From the NCBI GenBank assembly GCA_963989245.1, contig OZ022342.1, positions 18,517,457-18,581,456 of the forward strand: a stretch of 64,000 nt of DNA, given 5' to 3'. This stretch comes from Nansenia antarctica (lineage: Eukaryota; Chordata; Actinopteri; Argentiniformes; Microstomatidae). Both the position numbers and the translations under genes were made by a program. A model generated the notes under the pieces. It was not told the DNA's origin and ran no database searches. It worked only from the letters and a program-made list of their open reading frames with translations. Positions 50,727 through 61,700 of the stretch are shown one piece after another (the first letter of the stretch is position 1; each line of letters opens with the position of its first letter).

Positions 50727-50954
50727 TGTCGAGAGTGTCAGAGTTACTGCCTTGCACATTGCAGAGACTGATGAGCTCTCCTCAGATCTCACTGATGGCC
50801 TCTCACTGGGCCTGAGTTTCAGGAGCCTTTCTCCCTATAGTCTCCTTCCCCTGGCCCAGACAGGCATGGCCAGGCTCAACCTGTAATGGGGGGGGGGGCT
50901 CCTGGCCCAAAGGAGGGCTCACACAGAACAACATGTACCATGGGGCCCCCTCCT

Positions 50955-50956
<2 letters not shown>

Positions 50957-51012
<56 letters not shown>

Positions 51013-51013
51013 G
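50957..51013. repeat. (GA)n microsatellite
   Basis: GA array followed by purine-rich sequence to about 51200. Confidence 0.96.
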
Positions 51014-51239
51014 AGATGGGGGGGGAGACATGAGTGGGAGAGAACGCATAGTGGGCTAGGATGGAGGGGAATAAAATCAAGAGGAGGAGAAGAAAAGACA
51101 TGTATCCTGAGGGAAGGAATGGAAAAAGAAAGCAGGGGACGGAGCGATGGAGTTGCAGAGAGAGCTACTGTAAGAGAGAGGAAGTAGAGGTTGCTGATAA
51201 CAGAGAGATACTCCCCCCCCCCCTGGATCTTAAATGGGT

Positions 51240-53455
51240 GTAAGAGCTAAATCTGGTCACCCAAAAAAAGCTGAATTCCAGCTTCATACCCTGATGCTGT
51301 TGATAAGTCCATTCTGTAAGTGTCATGTAGGGGAGCCAAAATGAGCGCTGAGCCAGGCTAACGATGTAGGCTAGTTATTATCTGCCTCACCTTGAAGCTA
51401 ATAGAGGACTGAATCCGAATTTGCATTAAATGAAACCTGGTTGGGTTATATGCTGTAGCAGAAAATACGCAGAACAGCTTAAGGACTGGGCCTAAGTGGG
51501 TAATAGTAATGTATTGATCAGTAGCCTATATCATAAGGCATAGTATGTAGTAATACATACATAAACATGACATGACTCTTGTTGTAACCATTCATCTCTT
51601 TGTGGCTAATGACCTCTGTGATGTCACATAAGGACTTAAGGTTTGCTAGGGTGCTGCCATAATTAGCTTACAGGCAGTCAATTATAGAATGTTTGGATAG
51701 TGATCGTTGATGGATTGTCATGATTGGTTGTAACCCATGTGTCATGCCATGTTTAAGGAAGCATACTAGGCTATGGCTTTTAGTCCTGGTAACTCATAAG
51801 TATCCCAGTGCAATGTGCATTTCTTTTTTAAGTTAACACTCAAAGTCATTGAGTTCTATGTTGTTCGAGCCCCCAAATCAGCACTCTTCAACCGGATGTT
51901 TCACAGAGATCAACCAGATCTGGCATTATTTCGTAGTGTGTTGTCTATAGCCAGTGTAGTAGATGAACAATGTAGCTCCTTTTGATTTTCCTCTCTCAGT
52001 GATCAATAATGACAATGAAAATCCCCACCTATGGCTGAAGGGATGATTAATGATTTCAGTGGATAATTAGAGTCTGAATCAGGCACATTCAGGCATTTTT
52101 ATTATACATCTTTGGCAGGGGAGAGTTGATTGTCTTACATTCACACATATCATGTTTGATAGGCCTAGTGTTATTAAGCATTCTTACTTTCCATAGGGTT
52201 ATCTGCACCATAGTCTTGATCTAATGTATCATGACCAATCAGAGTGAAGCAGGACAGATGTCCTGATAAACAAGCCCCGCCCCATAAAATGCTTTACATT
52301 TGGATTTGAACCTATAATGACTACAGTAGCAATCTTCTTTAGATTATTAATAGAAATTACTGACAGATATTTAGAAATTAATTTGGTTGGATTTGTTTGT
52401 GTTATCTATATTTTGCAATGTTTCAATGAGTTCTAACTACTGTAGTTTGTGGACTTTTTGGGGGAGAAAACATAATTTGCTTCATTTCAAACACATCAAA
52501 AACAAAAAAAGAACTAATGATTTGTCAGGATAGCAACACTTGCATGCTTGCAATTAATATACTCATTACATTATGTTAAAGACTCACATCATCTACTTAA
52601 TGTGCTTTTTGGACAAGATGTACCCACTTTCATATCTCTAAAGCTGTGAGGAAGGTTTTTCCATTGATGGTTCCATATGACTTATTTCGGTTATGCCACA
52701 TTTTTTTTTGTTGACACACTCATGTACAAGGAGTAGTGGAGGTAAAAAAAAAAAAAATACTGTTGAACTGATTTCAATGTGAATTTTCTTGCCTCTTGTG
52801 TATATGTGTAATTACATGTGAATTGTACTGTAAATATGATATCTTTCACTTAATATTTCTTAATGCATGAACAAAAACAGGGCAGTTGGTGATAGCAGCT
52901 AGCCTCACTGCTAATGGCATGGACAGCTTCTATAGCATTGGCATACTTCTGCAAACGAAACCTCTAAAAAAAAATGAAAAGATGACAAGATATAGGTTTT
53001 GTTTTGCATGACCCAAGTTTCGAAAGGTTTATTTTCGTATTTTTTCTATTCCGAACTGTTCATCAGTATCATCCACACAGCCAGGAAAGGAAATATCCAG
53101 TGTTTACATGCTGTAGTTGCACTTGTTTTACAGCCAGCTCGACAAAACCTTGTAAAACAAACTTTACGTAAAACTGGAAAATAATAGAAAAAATTGAATG
53201 TACATAATATGATTCATGGTCAACATGAATGATATGTACCTCTCCATCATATTCACTTACTGTGCACATACAATTTGGAATAGATGCACCAAGTCCATAC
53301 AGTAGTGTTATCAGGTTTAGCTTTAGCACTAACATCAATCGCCCTCCAACTACAAGGATGTTAAGGATGTAAAGGATGCTCATCAGTAGCATCTGAACTT
53401 AAGCCATGAGATTGCACACTGAGTGGGTGTCCCTGCCGTTTCTCTTAAATGAGTA
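51240..53455. other. Intergenic or 3' UTR, nothing recognised
   Basis: AT-rich sequence without exon-like blocks on either strand. Confidence 0.4.
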
Positions 53456-53750
53456 GCCTCTGGTCTGGGGGGTTAGAGGTAGCCCCTGGACTGGGGGGTT
53501 ATGGTCTGGGGGGTTAGAGGTAGCCTCTGGTCTGCGACATACCAGCGTCATGTCCAGGGGGTGTACTTGTACATCAAGCCGCCTCATGCTACGGAAACAG
53601 GAGATAGGCTCCTGCCCTATGGGCCATTAGGCTCGAGAACCATCGGTTCTCAAGGCTACTTACTTTTTACTGGTCTGGGGGGTTATGGTCTGGGGGGTTA
53701 GAGGTAGCCTCTGGTCTGGGAGGTTAAAGGTAGCCTCTGGTCTGTTGCTG
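53456..53750 (+). repeat. 26-27-bp minisatellite interrupted by a retroposon tail
   Basis: Copies of ggtctggggggttagaggta followed by gcctct flank a 130-bp unrelated block (about 53535-53668). That block contains cgcctcatgctacggaaaca, ggagataggctcctgcccta and tgggccattaggctcgag, a motif known to me from fish SINE or LINE tails. Confidence 0.8.
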
Positions 53751-56540
53751 ATTATGATGATACTTGCAGGAGGCTGAGTCCCGATTATACAGTATACCTC
53801 CCTCTTTTAAGGAGCTTTTACCAGGGAACACATAACTTGTAAACAAATAGCTAGGGGAAAGAATTATGTAAAAAAATTGGCAAAGAAAAAAAAAACATAA
53901 GGCCAACAACCCAGATTTATTTTAAAGTATCAATCAATCAAAAGTAAATAGTTTTGGGGTTTTTTTTCATTCGTAATTGGCTGTATTTGTTGCTTTTTGT
54001 TATGAATTGTTATTATTACTGTTGTTATTACTGTTTTATCATAAAAAGGAAATGTATTTCTACTTACAACTTGCCCTGGAAGTAAAATACATTTTGTTTT
54101 TGTACTGTAAATGTTTTGTTCACATTGGGCGCTTTATTTGATTATCTAATGAGGTGTTTTATTTAATTTGGGGTATGAGTTGTACTCATGGAATCAACAT
54201 TTGTATAGTATGAGGTTGTATTTCCTTTTTTGTCAGTGCCAATTAATGTTAAAGTGTCAATCAGCTTTTTTAGGTGTTTGAGCAAAATGTGTTTTTTACA
54301 AATACAAGGTGTTAAAGTATGTGGTATAAAAAGGGTTATCATTCAAACAACTGACTTTTTACAAATAAAGGCTTATACAGTAAAGAATGCTAATGTCTTT
54401 TCGTTTGCCCTTTGAGGACTAATATATGTTGTTTCATTTAACTTTTGATGAATTTATTTTGACATGTTAGTCCCCAAAAGGTAAATAGCATACTCTGTTA
54501 CAAAAATGATATAATGAGGATAAAAATCAGTTCTATACCATAGCAATTCCAGGCTGTCATGGGAGGTTTCACCTATTTGTTGGTGTATTGCTTTTCATAA
54601 GGGCTGTTGACTTATGAAGACAGCCATAAGTACAAAAGAAAGAAAAGACAAGAGAGTCGTCTTGTTACAGATTTTAATTTGATCACAACCATGACACATT
54701 AATGAGAGTATACCTCCTTTCATACCCTATTTCCTGAATAAAGACGCAAAGTGACTCCTGCTGAGAAGTGTAATGTTTGCCCCTTATTCAACTTAAGCCT
54801 TGGCACAACTAAATCCAAACCCTTCCCAATGTTGGCCAGAGATATAGGGGAGGGAGAGAGAGAAAGAGAGAGAGACTACTAAATGGAAAAACTAAGGTCT
54901 ACATTGAGCCAATCATTGGTCAAACGGGAACCATTGGGTCACCTGGTTCATCCTATTGTTTTGGTGCACTAGCTTATACTACGTGGAGGCAGTTTGTGAG
55001 GGCATTTGGAGAGAAAGCATACAGGAGGAGAAAGAGCAGGAGGTCATCTGCAAGAATGATGTTATTGTATTTTAAACTATTGACTTGATATACAATATGG
55101 ACATGAGTACCAAACCAAGTAGTACTGTAACATGTTAAGTTAACACAGTGGTACAAACAGGATAGTCACATACTGTTATTCAAGAGCCTCTTTAGATTCC
55201 TTGCTCCATAAACTATGATGTTTGGGATGGGACAGACAAGATCATCCAGGAGCAAGTGCAGAACGTCTTGGGCCTCCTGGCTGTTTTTTCTGTCTGTCTG
55301 TATTTCTTTCTATGGTAAACTTTGAAAATGGCCCCAGTGGAGGAGAAGCACTCCCAGAATTGGAGTGCATTGCTCTGTTAAGAAGACGGATGCAGAGCCA
55401 TTGAACTAGATCGGCAAAATGTGCCCTCCATTTCCATGTTCTATTGTCAGCACTCCATATAAAAACATCAAATATTGAAAAGGTGCATTAACATGGGCCA
55501 GAAATTGATGGCTGCTCCACTGAGGAAAAAAGAGAAGAAAATGGTAAAAAAAAAAGGAAAAAAAAAAGCAGAAGATGCTTTCACTCCATGGCTCATGCTC
55601 TCTGCTGCTTTTTATTTATTTTTTTCCTCTAAAAAGACATGTTGGCATAACCAAAGCTACTGTAACCCTAAACCTGCACTGTTGAATGGTGAACATTTTA
55701 TTTTGCAATTGAATTGATGGAGGTGGTGGATATACAGTATGGTGGTCCATTCACATGCAGTATGATTATACATTACAACGGATTGAAATCACCTTTGGCC
55801 AAGTATAAGCCTACAGTGATAGCACAAAGTCATCGTACAAGATCAAACAGAGTTGTGTTGAGAATATTGTACAGAAAATAGCAATGTAAAGCACAGTGTC
55901 AGACATTGTTCCCCCGAATTGTACGAAGCATAAGGCAGTGGACCTCACTATTGTGCTTGATAAAAGCGACCGAGCATCATCTCTTCGAATATCTCATGTA
56001 GACAGATCTTTGGTGTCCTTTTGAGTTGACTTATAAATAGACTAGGAAGATTGCTTCAGGGAATGAAATGGCTTGTTAGAGGCCAGAAATATTCCAAAGG
56101 ACTTATCGTGCTCTTCTAGAATATACTGTACTATAAAAGTGAGAGTGAAATGATGGCTTAACATCAGCAGTCCCACTGTACCACAGCTTTGTGACACATT
56201 TAGGTAATTGATGGTTGATTCTTATATAAGAAACATGTATCAATGTAAATATGGAACATATGGCAACTGTAAAAGAAAAATGGCCTTTTCATTGAGAGAA
56301 CCGATATGAGTTGCTTTTCTGGAGAAAGAGTCACTTCACCCCAGGCTGTCCATTCCCATTTTCAATTTTTAGGATGACCATCCATGTTTTGGCTTTTGGG
56401 TTTTTGTTTTGGGGTTGTGGAGAGAGCAGAGACATGAGGGGGAGTGGAGATGGAATGCGTCTAATAAAATATTAAGACACAGCTCTTTTATCCATACAAT
56501 GTGATCATCGCTGCTCTGCTGAATGTATTTCTTTCACTCC

Positions 56541-56543
<3 letters not shown>
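53751..56543. other. Intergenic, nothing recognised
   Basis: AT-rich with poly-A and poly-T runs; no supported gene, RNA or transposon. Confidence 0.4.

Positions 56544-56614
<71 letters not shown>
56544..56614. repeat. (CT)n microsatellite
   Basis: Uninterrupted CT, 71 bp. Confidence 0.97.
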
Positions 56615-56617
<3 letters not shown>

Positions 56618-57677
56618 TTATTTATTCAGCACATACAAAGAGACCCTCACAAATGTTAGCCAAATAGACTTTGAATAGCAGAGATGGAAAAAGGCGAGAG
56701 GTTGGCTCTGACTCCATCTATGCCCCTCTTATTTTAGCTCTCTTCAAACGAAATAACTGCAACAAACGCAGTCGCAAGAAAACAAAACAATATTGCTTCC
56801 TTGCAGTTGACAGCAATGCAGGGTGATGGTTCAGTAGCACTGCATTTGGCTTCTATTCAGGGGGGGGAAATCCTGAATGTTGATTTTATTTTTTCTCAGA
56901 AAACCCCCCCAGCAATCGGCTGACTTTGACATGGCTGTGGTGGTGTGTGGTTGTGTGTTCTCACACATGTGATTTCACTGTGTAGCCGTCCTATCTTTTC
57001 TAGGTGGTATTTTCTGTGTCTGTGGGGACAGAATGAAGTCATGCTAAATGTCTGGCCTGTATTCCTGAGGCGGCTGAGGATGGGAGGAGGGGCAACGAGT
57101 GAGCCATGTTGAGGACAGAGAGGCGCTCTCGTCTCTGTTGTCATCGCTCGCCTCCAGCTCCCTGCACCTCCATCTCCCAAATGGCTCTTCTTCTTTTTTT
57201 CATTATTATTATTCAGCAACCAAGACTGCACTCTGCTGGCAGGTTATCATATTACACTGCTGCTATCATCTCTCTCGTGAGCTGCCCTGGTTAAACAACA
57301 ACAGCAGCCAAAACCAAATGTCTTTGTCACCTCATGTAATCTAATACAGGATGATTATGTCTAATTTGGGGCAAGCCCGTTCAATGTGTCCTCCAGGCTA
57401 ATACTCTCATCAAAAAACTGTAAGTGAAGCCCTCCACTGGGTATCAAGGAGCCAACGTAGTTTATCATTTCACTAAACATTGACACTTAGTTGATTGGGA
57501 TAATTTTAAGAGACCATAAAAATCAATGAGCGCAAAGAGAGGTCTGTGTTCAGATTTAGGACCATGTCACGACTCCTGGAAGAGTAACAGGGGCCTCTTT
57601 TTTTATGGTGTGATTAATGTAGAAAAAGAGGACTCACTGGTAACAAGCTTAGTGTTAATAGAGTGTTAATGGATATA

Positions 57678-58122
57678 CAGTGGGGGAAATGTATTTAAGT
57701 ATTTCACCCCCTGCTGATTTTGTGAGTTTACCCCCTTACAAAGAAATGAACAGTCTATAAGTTTAATGGTAGGTTCATTTTAACAGTGAGAGACAGAATA
57801 TTTTTTACAAAATCCCAGTAAATCACATGATATGAATAAAAAATATATATTAGTTTTTTATTGAGTATAGTATTTCTTACCAACCAGCAAGAATTCTGTT
57901 TCCCACAGACTGGTTATGTGACCATGAGGCACACAGATTAGTCCTCTCACTTTAAGTCCTCTCAACTAGTTACCTGTATAAAAGACACCTGTCCACAGAA
58001 TCAATCAGATTCCAACCTCTCCACCATGGGCAAGAACAAAGAGTAGTCTAAGGACATCAGGGACAAGATTGTAGACCTGCACAAGACATGGGCTACAAGA
58101 CCATTGGCAAGCATCTTGATGA
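57678..58122 (+). pseudogene. Tc1-like transposon, degenerate 5' end with transposase start
   Basis: It starts cagtgggggaaatgtattta after a TA. It includes cctgctgattttgtgagttt, gttacctgtataaaagacac, and a broken transposase start at 58026. That reads MGKNKE, then an in-frame TAG, then a recognisable KDIRDKIVDLHK before a frameshift; a functional family member would read on without these breaks. Only the first 35 or so codons remain. It abuts the stop codon of the - strand gene. Confidence 0.88.
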
Positions 58123-58605
58123 TCAGCCACGTCTCAGGCGTTTGTTGCGGGACAGGATCAGTGGACGAGCGGCTGCTCTCTCCCACTCTAGTCTCCAGCG
58201 CTTCTTGGGGGGCAGGATGAGAGGCTGGAAGGCTCTCTCTGCCTCTCTCCAGCGTTTCTTGGGGGGCAGGATCAGAGGACAGGGGGCTCCCTGGGGCTCT
58301 GGGATAGGTCTGCTCAGACCAGGTTCTGCTCTCCAGCGCTTCTTGGGGGGCAGGATGAGAGGCTGGAAGGCTCTCTCTGCCTCTCTCCAGCGTTTCTTGG
58401 TGGGCAGGATCAGAGGACAGGGGGCTCCCTGGGGCTCTGGGATAGGTCTGCTCAGACCAGGTTCTGCTGGATCCATCCCTTGGTGTGGACTGTTGACGGC
58501 ACTCTGCCCTGTGTTCATGTCCCAAACATGCCCCTGCCGCTCCAGCACTGGCTGGTAAAGGCGCCGGGCTGTTTTCACAATTCGTGGAGGGCTTGGTCCA
58601 CATTT
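58123..58605 (-). CDS. Unknown gene exon 3 with repeated PLILPPKKRWR motif
   Basis: The acceptor is cttactctttcctcag in phase 0. After an Arg-rich start (RIVKTARRLYQPV) come two copies of a 46-residue unit (138 bp). Each unit is made of a 54-bp and an 84-bp part carrying PLILPPKKRWR or PLILPTKKRW. A shorter degenerate copy ends in KRLRRG and TGA. The repeat length is a multiple of three and the frame stays open. Confidence 0.48.
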   Translation of the reverse strand, partial: KCGPSPPRIVKTARRLYQPVLERQGHVWDMNTGQSAVNSPHQGMDPAEPGLSRPIPEPQGAPCPLILPTKKRWREAERAFQPLILPPKKRWRAEPGLSRPIPEPQGAPCPLILPPKKRWREAERAFQPLILPPKKRWRLEWERAAARPLILSRNKRLRRG

Positions 58606-59175
58606 CTGAGGAAAGAGTAAGCAAAAACGTTTCCTTTGTGTCTTTGCCCATAGTATTAACCTGGACCACAGTGTTAGTGTCAGTACCTGTGAGGACACAG
58701 TGGCAAACTGATGTGTTTGGGATGACCCCTCCTCAGGATCACTCTCATGACGTCTTTTCATCTGTGGCCTGTATGTTTGTTGTGTCCCGTTGAGGAAGGA
58801 GTAGTAGAGACCCATGCCTGAGGAGTCCACTGTGTGGTTCTGGGTGGGCTGGGAGGGCTGGGAGGGCCCTGCTGCAGCCTCTGCTCCCCTCTGTAGGTTC
58901 ATACACTGGGGGGGGTGCTTCCCACTGGCTTGAGGAACTGGCTTGGTTCTCATGGACTGCGAGCACTTTGTCAAAAGAGTTCCTGTATGCTGATTCTGAA
59001 CAGGAAGGCAGGGAAGGAATTCACTATGTGCACTATTGGAACCCAACCCCTTGTAAATGCCAATCTTCATACACATTATTATGAATATGTTTCTTGTGGA
59101 TATCATTTAATATCATTCAGGTTGCAATATAAAATATGTTGATGAAATCAGCCCACTTACCATCTTGTCTACCAT
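58123..59175 (-). CDS. Unrecognised compact three-exon gene model, 268 residues, with coding tandem repeat
   Basis: I do not recognise the family. On the - strand, exon 1 (59175-59161) is MVDKM with A at -3, G at +4 and a consensus donor gtaagt. Exon 2 (58995-58687, 103 codons) follows acceptor ttcctgttcag and ends CAG|gtactg. Exon 3 (58605-58126, 160 codons) follows ctctttcctcag and ends at TGA 58125-58123. All junctions are phase 0; intron sizes 165 and 81 bp are typical of compact fish genes. Exon 2 is rich in Ser, Gln and Pro. It contains GLYYSFLNGT, a sequon N-G-T, and basic MKRRHESDPEEG. Exon 3 starts KCGPSPPRIVKTARRLYQPV. It then repeats PLILPPKKRWR four times, plus a divergent copy (PLILSRNKRLRRG) at the C-terminus. 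There is no signal peptide or membrane segment; basic clusters suggest a nuclear protein (inference). A Tc1-like remnant abuts the stop. The 81-bp intron is open in frame, so retention would add 27 residues. Confidence 0.5.
58687..58995 (-). CDS. Unknown gene exon 2 (103 codons)
   Basis: It is bounded by a pyrimidine-rich acceptor (ccttccctgccttcctgttcag) and donor gtactg, both phase 0. It encodes a polar Ser/Gln/Pro-rich segment with one Asn-Gly-Thr and a basic-acidic cluster MKRRHESDPEEG. Confidence 0.48.
59161..59175 (-). CDS. Unknown gene exon 1 (MVDKM)
   Basis: The sequence is ACT-ATGG with a consensus Kozak context and five codons, then donor gtaagt immediately after phase 0. Such a tiny first coding exon is plausible but is the weakest part of the model. 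Another upstream start would be possible if transcripts show it. Confidence 0.38.
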
Positions 59176-59386
59176 AGTTGGTTGTTGGTTGTATATTGTG
59201 GGTGGGTTTTTCTTTGATATCAGTGAAAAGGCAATACTGTTTTCCACTGTGCTTCATATATCTTTAGATATCTTCCAATGCACTTCAAAATTCTCTTTTT
59301 TGAATTCTGGGGATAACTTCGGAACAGTCAAGAGCATTCCCATGGCAACAATGATTCTGAAGCACTGTCTGTGACAGAGTGGAATG

Positions 59387-60012
59387 GAATGGAATGGACT
59401 TTATTTGTCATTGCTACAGTACAGGTACCAAACAACGAAATTTAGGAGGGGTGGCTCCCCTGGTGTTAGGAAAGGATTTTTTTTTTTTTTTTTTTAGAAA
59501 AAGCATAAAAGCATAAAATCACAAGAAGGTAAGGAGCTGGTTTACATCAATAAAGGCTATGTACACAATCCACTGTACTATACTGCACAGATAGTCAACT
59601 AGGGTTGTCATATTGCACAAGAGTATTTTTTCACATTATTTTAAAGTGTCACAGTTAGCAGGCTTGAAAATGTACATGTTTGTGCCTCGGCACTAGCTGC
59701 CATACAATCCGTCCGGACTGTCCTGGGCCCAGAACTTAGGCCTTTTCTGTGTTCAGGGCCTTGACGGCCCTGTGGTAGAAGCAGTCCTTCAGTCTGTTTG
59801 TCTTAGCGGCCGGGGTCCTGTACCTCCTGTTCGAGGGCAGCTTGACAAGGTGTACGTGCCCAGGGTGGGTCGGGTCCCTGGAGATCTTGGAGGCCCTCCT
59901 GAGACAGCGTGTGTTGTACAGCTCCTCCAGAGAGGGGAGGGGGGCGCCGGTGATCTTCTGTGCTGTTCTCACGACTCTCTGTAGCGCGTTTCTCTCCGCT
60001 ATTGTGCAGAAT
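59387..60012 (-). pseudogene. LINE 3' fragment (L2/Rex1-like reverse transcriptase C-terminus and tail)
   Basis: On the - strand it encodes ALQRVVRTAQKITGAPLPSL, LYNTRCLRRASKISRDPTHP, PSNRRYRTPAAKTNRLKDCF and AVKALN, the standard C-terminal tail of fish LINE polymerases. The 3' end carries a tggaatggaatggaatgg tail repeat (on +, 59379-59396). It is 5'-truncated near 60012. Confidence 0.83.
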
Positions 60013-60350
60013 AATGTCCACTGAAATATAAGATTTAGCTTCCATTTGGAATGTCTTGATTTATGACCATAATCTAAATACAAAACAGTATAAGTAAAGG
60101 ACAACAACTAAAACAACAGCAGCAACCACACAATCATAATGATATCAATCAGCATGATGTACGTTATATTTTAGACAATTAATAATGGCCAGGCAACCAA
60201 CCGATGGAGAGATCAAGTTTTTTTTAATGAACAGATGTTGTGTTGAACCTCCAGACCTCTTGTGTTTCGGTTAAAGGCGCTTGCAGTGCCATAGCAAAAG
60301 GTTCCTACAATGATTAACCCAGGTGCTTACTTTTTTTCTTATCATCAACA
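60013..60350. other. Intergenic, nothing recognised
   Basis: AT-rich spacer between the LINE fragment and the TG array. Confidence 0.4.
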
Positions 60351-60447
<97 letters not shown>

Positions 60448-60471
60448 TGTGTGTGTGTGTGTGTGTGTGTT
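60351..60471. repeat. (TG)n microsatellite
   Basis: Nearly perfect TG with one gggt interruption, about 120 bp. Confidence 0.97.
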
Positions 60472-60962
60472 TGTTTAGTCATACAATACCTTTGAAAAGG
60501 TTTTATTCACTGTGACACATTTTCACACAGCTCAACACAACGATACCAAGTAGTTTGCTACAGGACAACATACCCTGTTCTTTTTCATATCCTGGTGACG
60601 ATGGTATGACCCCTACTACCATATACAGTGAAAGCTCTGTGCCCAATGAGATGATACGCTCCCCAATCGCCATACAACCCCAACTACACCTCCCCCTCCC
60701 CCTTTGACAATGCAGTCTTGACTGATCAACATTTTCCACATGGTTAATTTCTTATGTCACCTTCTTGTAATTATGCACAATTAATCATACGTGATTAATT
60801 GTCCCTCTTCCGCCGTCGTTCAGCTCTAGTGTGAGCAGAGTGACACAGGCGAAACTGCCTTAATAAGTCAGCAGCACCAGGGAGTGAACTCCCCAAAGAT
60901 AAGCAGAGTTTTGTAGTGCTCTGGCTCACACCTCCTCAGGCCAGGTGATAAAGGCCAAGTGG

Positions 60963-61030
60963 AGATTACATTACATTAATTCCTTTGTCAGAAGCTCTGA
61001 CCCAGAATGACTTACAAGGTGCATTTAGAG
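60963..61030 (-). mobile_element. L2-type LINE or SINE tail, diverged
   Basis: It reads ggagattacattacattaat, then tttgtcagaagctctgaccc and agaatgacttacaaggtgca. It is a worn version of the same tail seen at 24615-24682, in the same orientation. Confidence 0.6.
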
Positions 61031-61657
61031 CAAAGAAGAGGGAGAGATGAGCATCCGCCAAAGTACTGAATAATGAATTAACATTCAGTGACAATACCTT
61101 TTAGAGTTGTGCAATAAAGTTCAAAACAACTAGGAACCAGAAAAGTGAGACCACAGAAAAAGAGACGGTAGCCTACTGAAAGTAAGCTCCCATCACTCTG
61201 GGAAGCGAATGCCAAAAAATGATATGTATTTGATTATTCTTTGATTATTCTGAGATATTATTGAATGTCTCTGGTACTATTCTTATTCATCTAAAGAAAC
61301 ATTGCTAAACCAGCCAAAATTGTGGGTCTAGATCAAAAATACTAAATGGAACAATTTGAAAAATAACAAAGTATTCCCGCCCAATCTGAGTGATTCAGTC
61401 AACTGCAAACAAGGCTGTGCAAACACCTGCTTGAAAACCCCACTGCTATCTAGACGCAAAAAATCACTCCATCCACTTTCACATACTGTACAGTGAGGTT
61501 ACGTTATTACGCTCTTGCTGGGTGTTGCCCATTACAACTAGGGGTTGATAGGTGAGAACAGAGAAAACTTTCTGAAAGCTTTTGAGGTTGTGTGAGCAAG
61601 ACAACTCTATCAACTGCGGAAATACGTACCAGCAATTCAATTAACATTTTCTTTAAA
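61031..61657 (+). promoter_or_regulatory. vsig1: Presumed promoter and 5' UTR of the vsig1-like gene
   Basis: Sequence directly upstream of the start codon. No core promoter element can be assigned with confidence; the role is inferred from position only. Confidence 0.3.
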
Positions 61658-61700
61658 ATGCCTTCCACATTGAGCTTCGTGGTGCTGTTCGGCATGATGG
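61658..61700 (+). CDS. vsig1: vsig1-like exon 1 (signal peptide)
   Basis: ATG follows an A-rich context (ctttaaaATG, A at -3). The 43 nt encode MPSTLSFVVLFGMMG and end in phase 1 before gtgagt, the usual arrangement for Ig-family signal exons. Confidence 0.75.
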
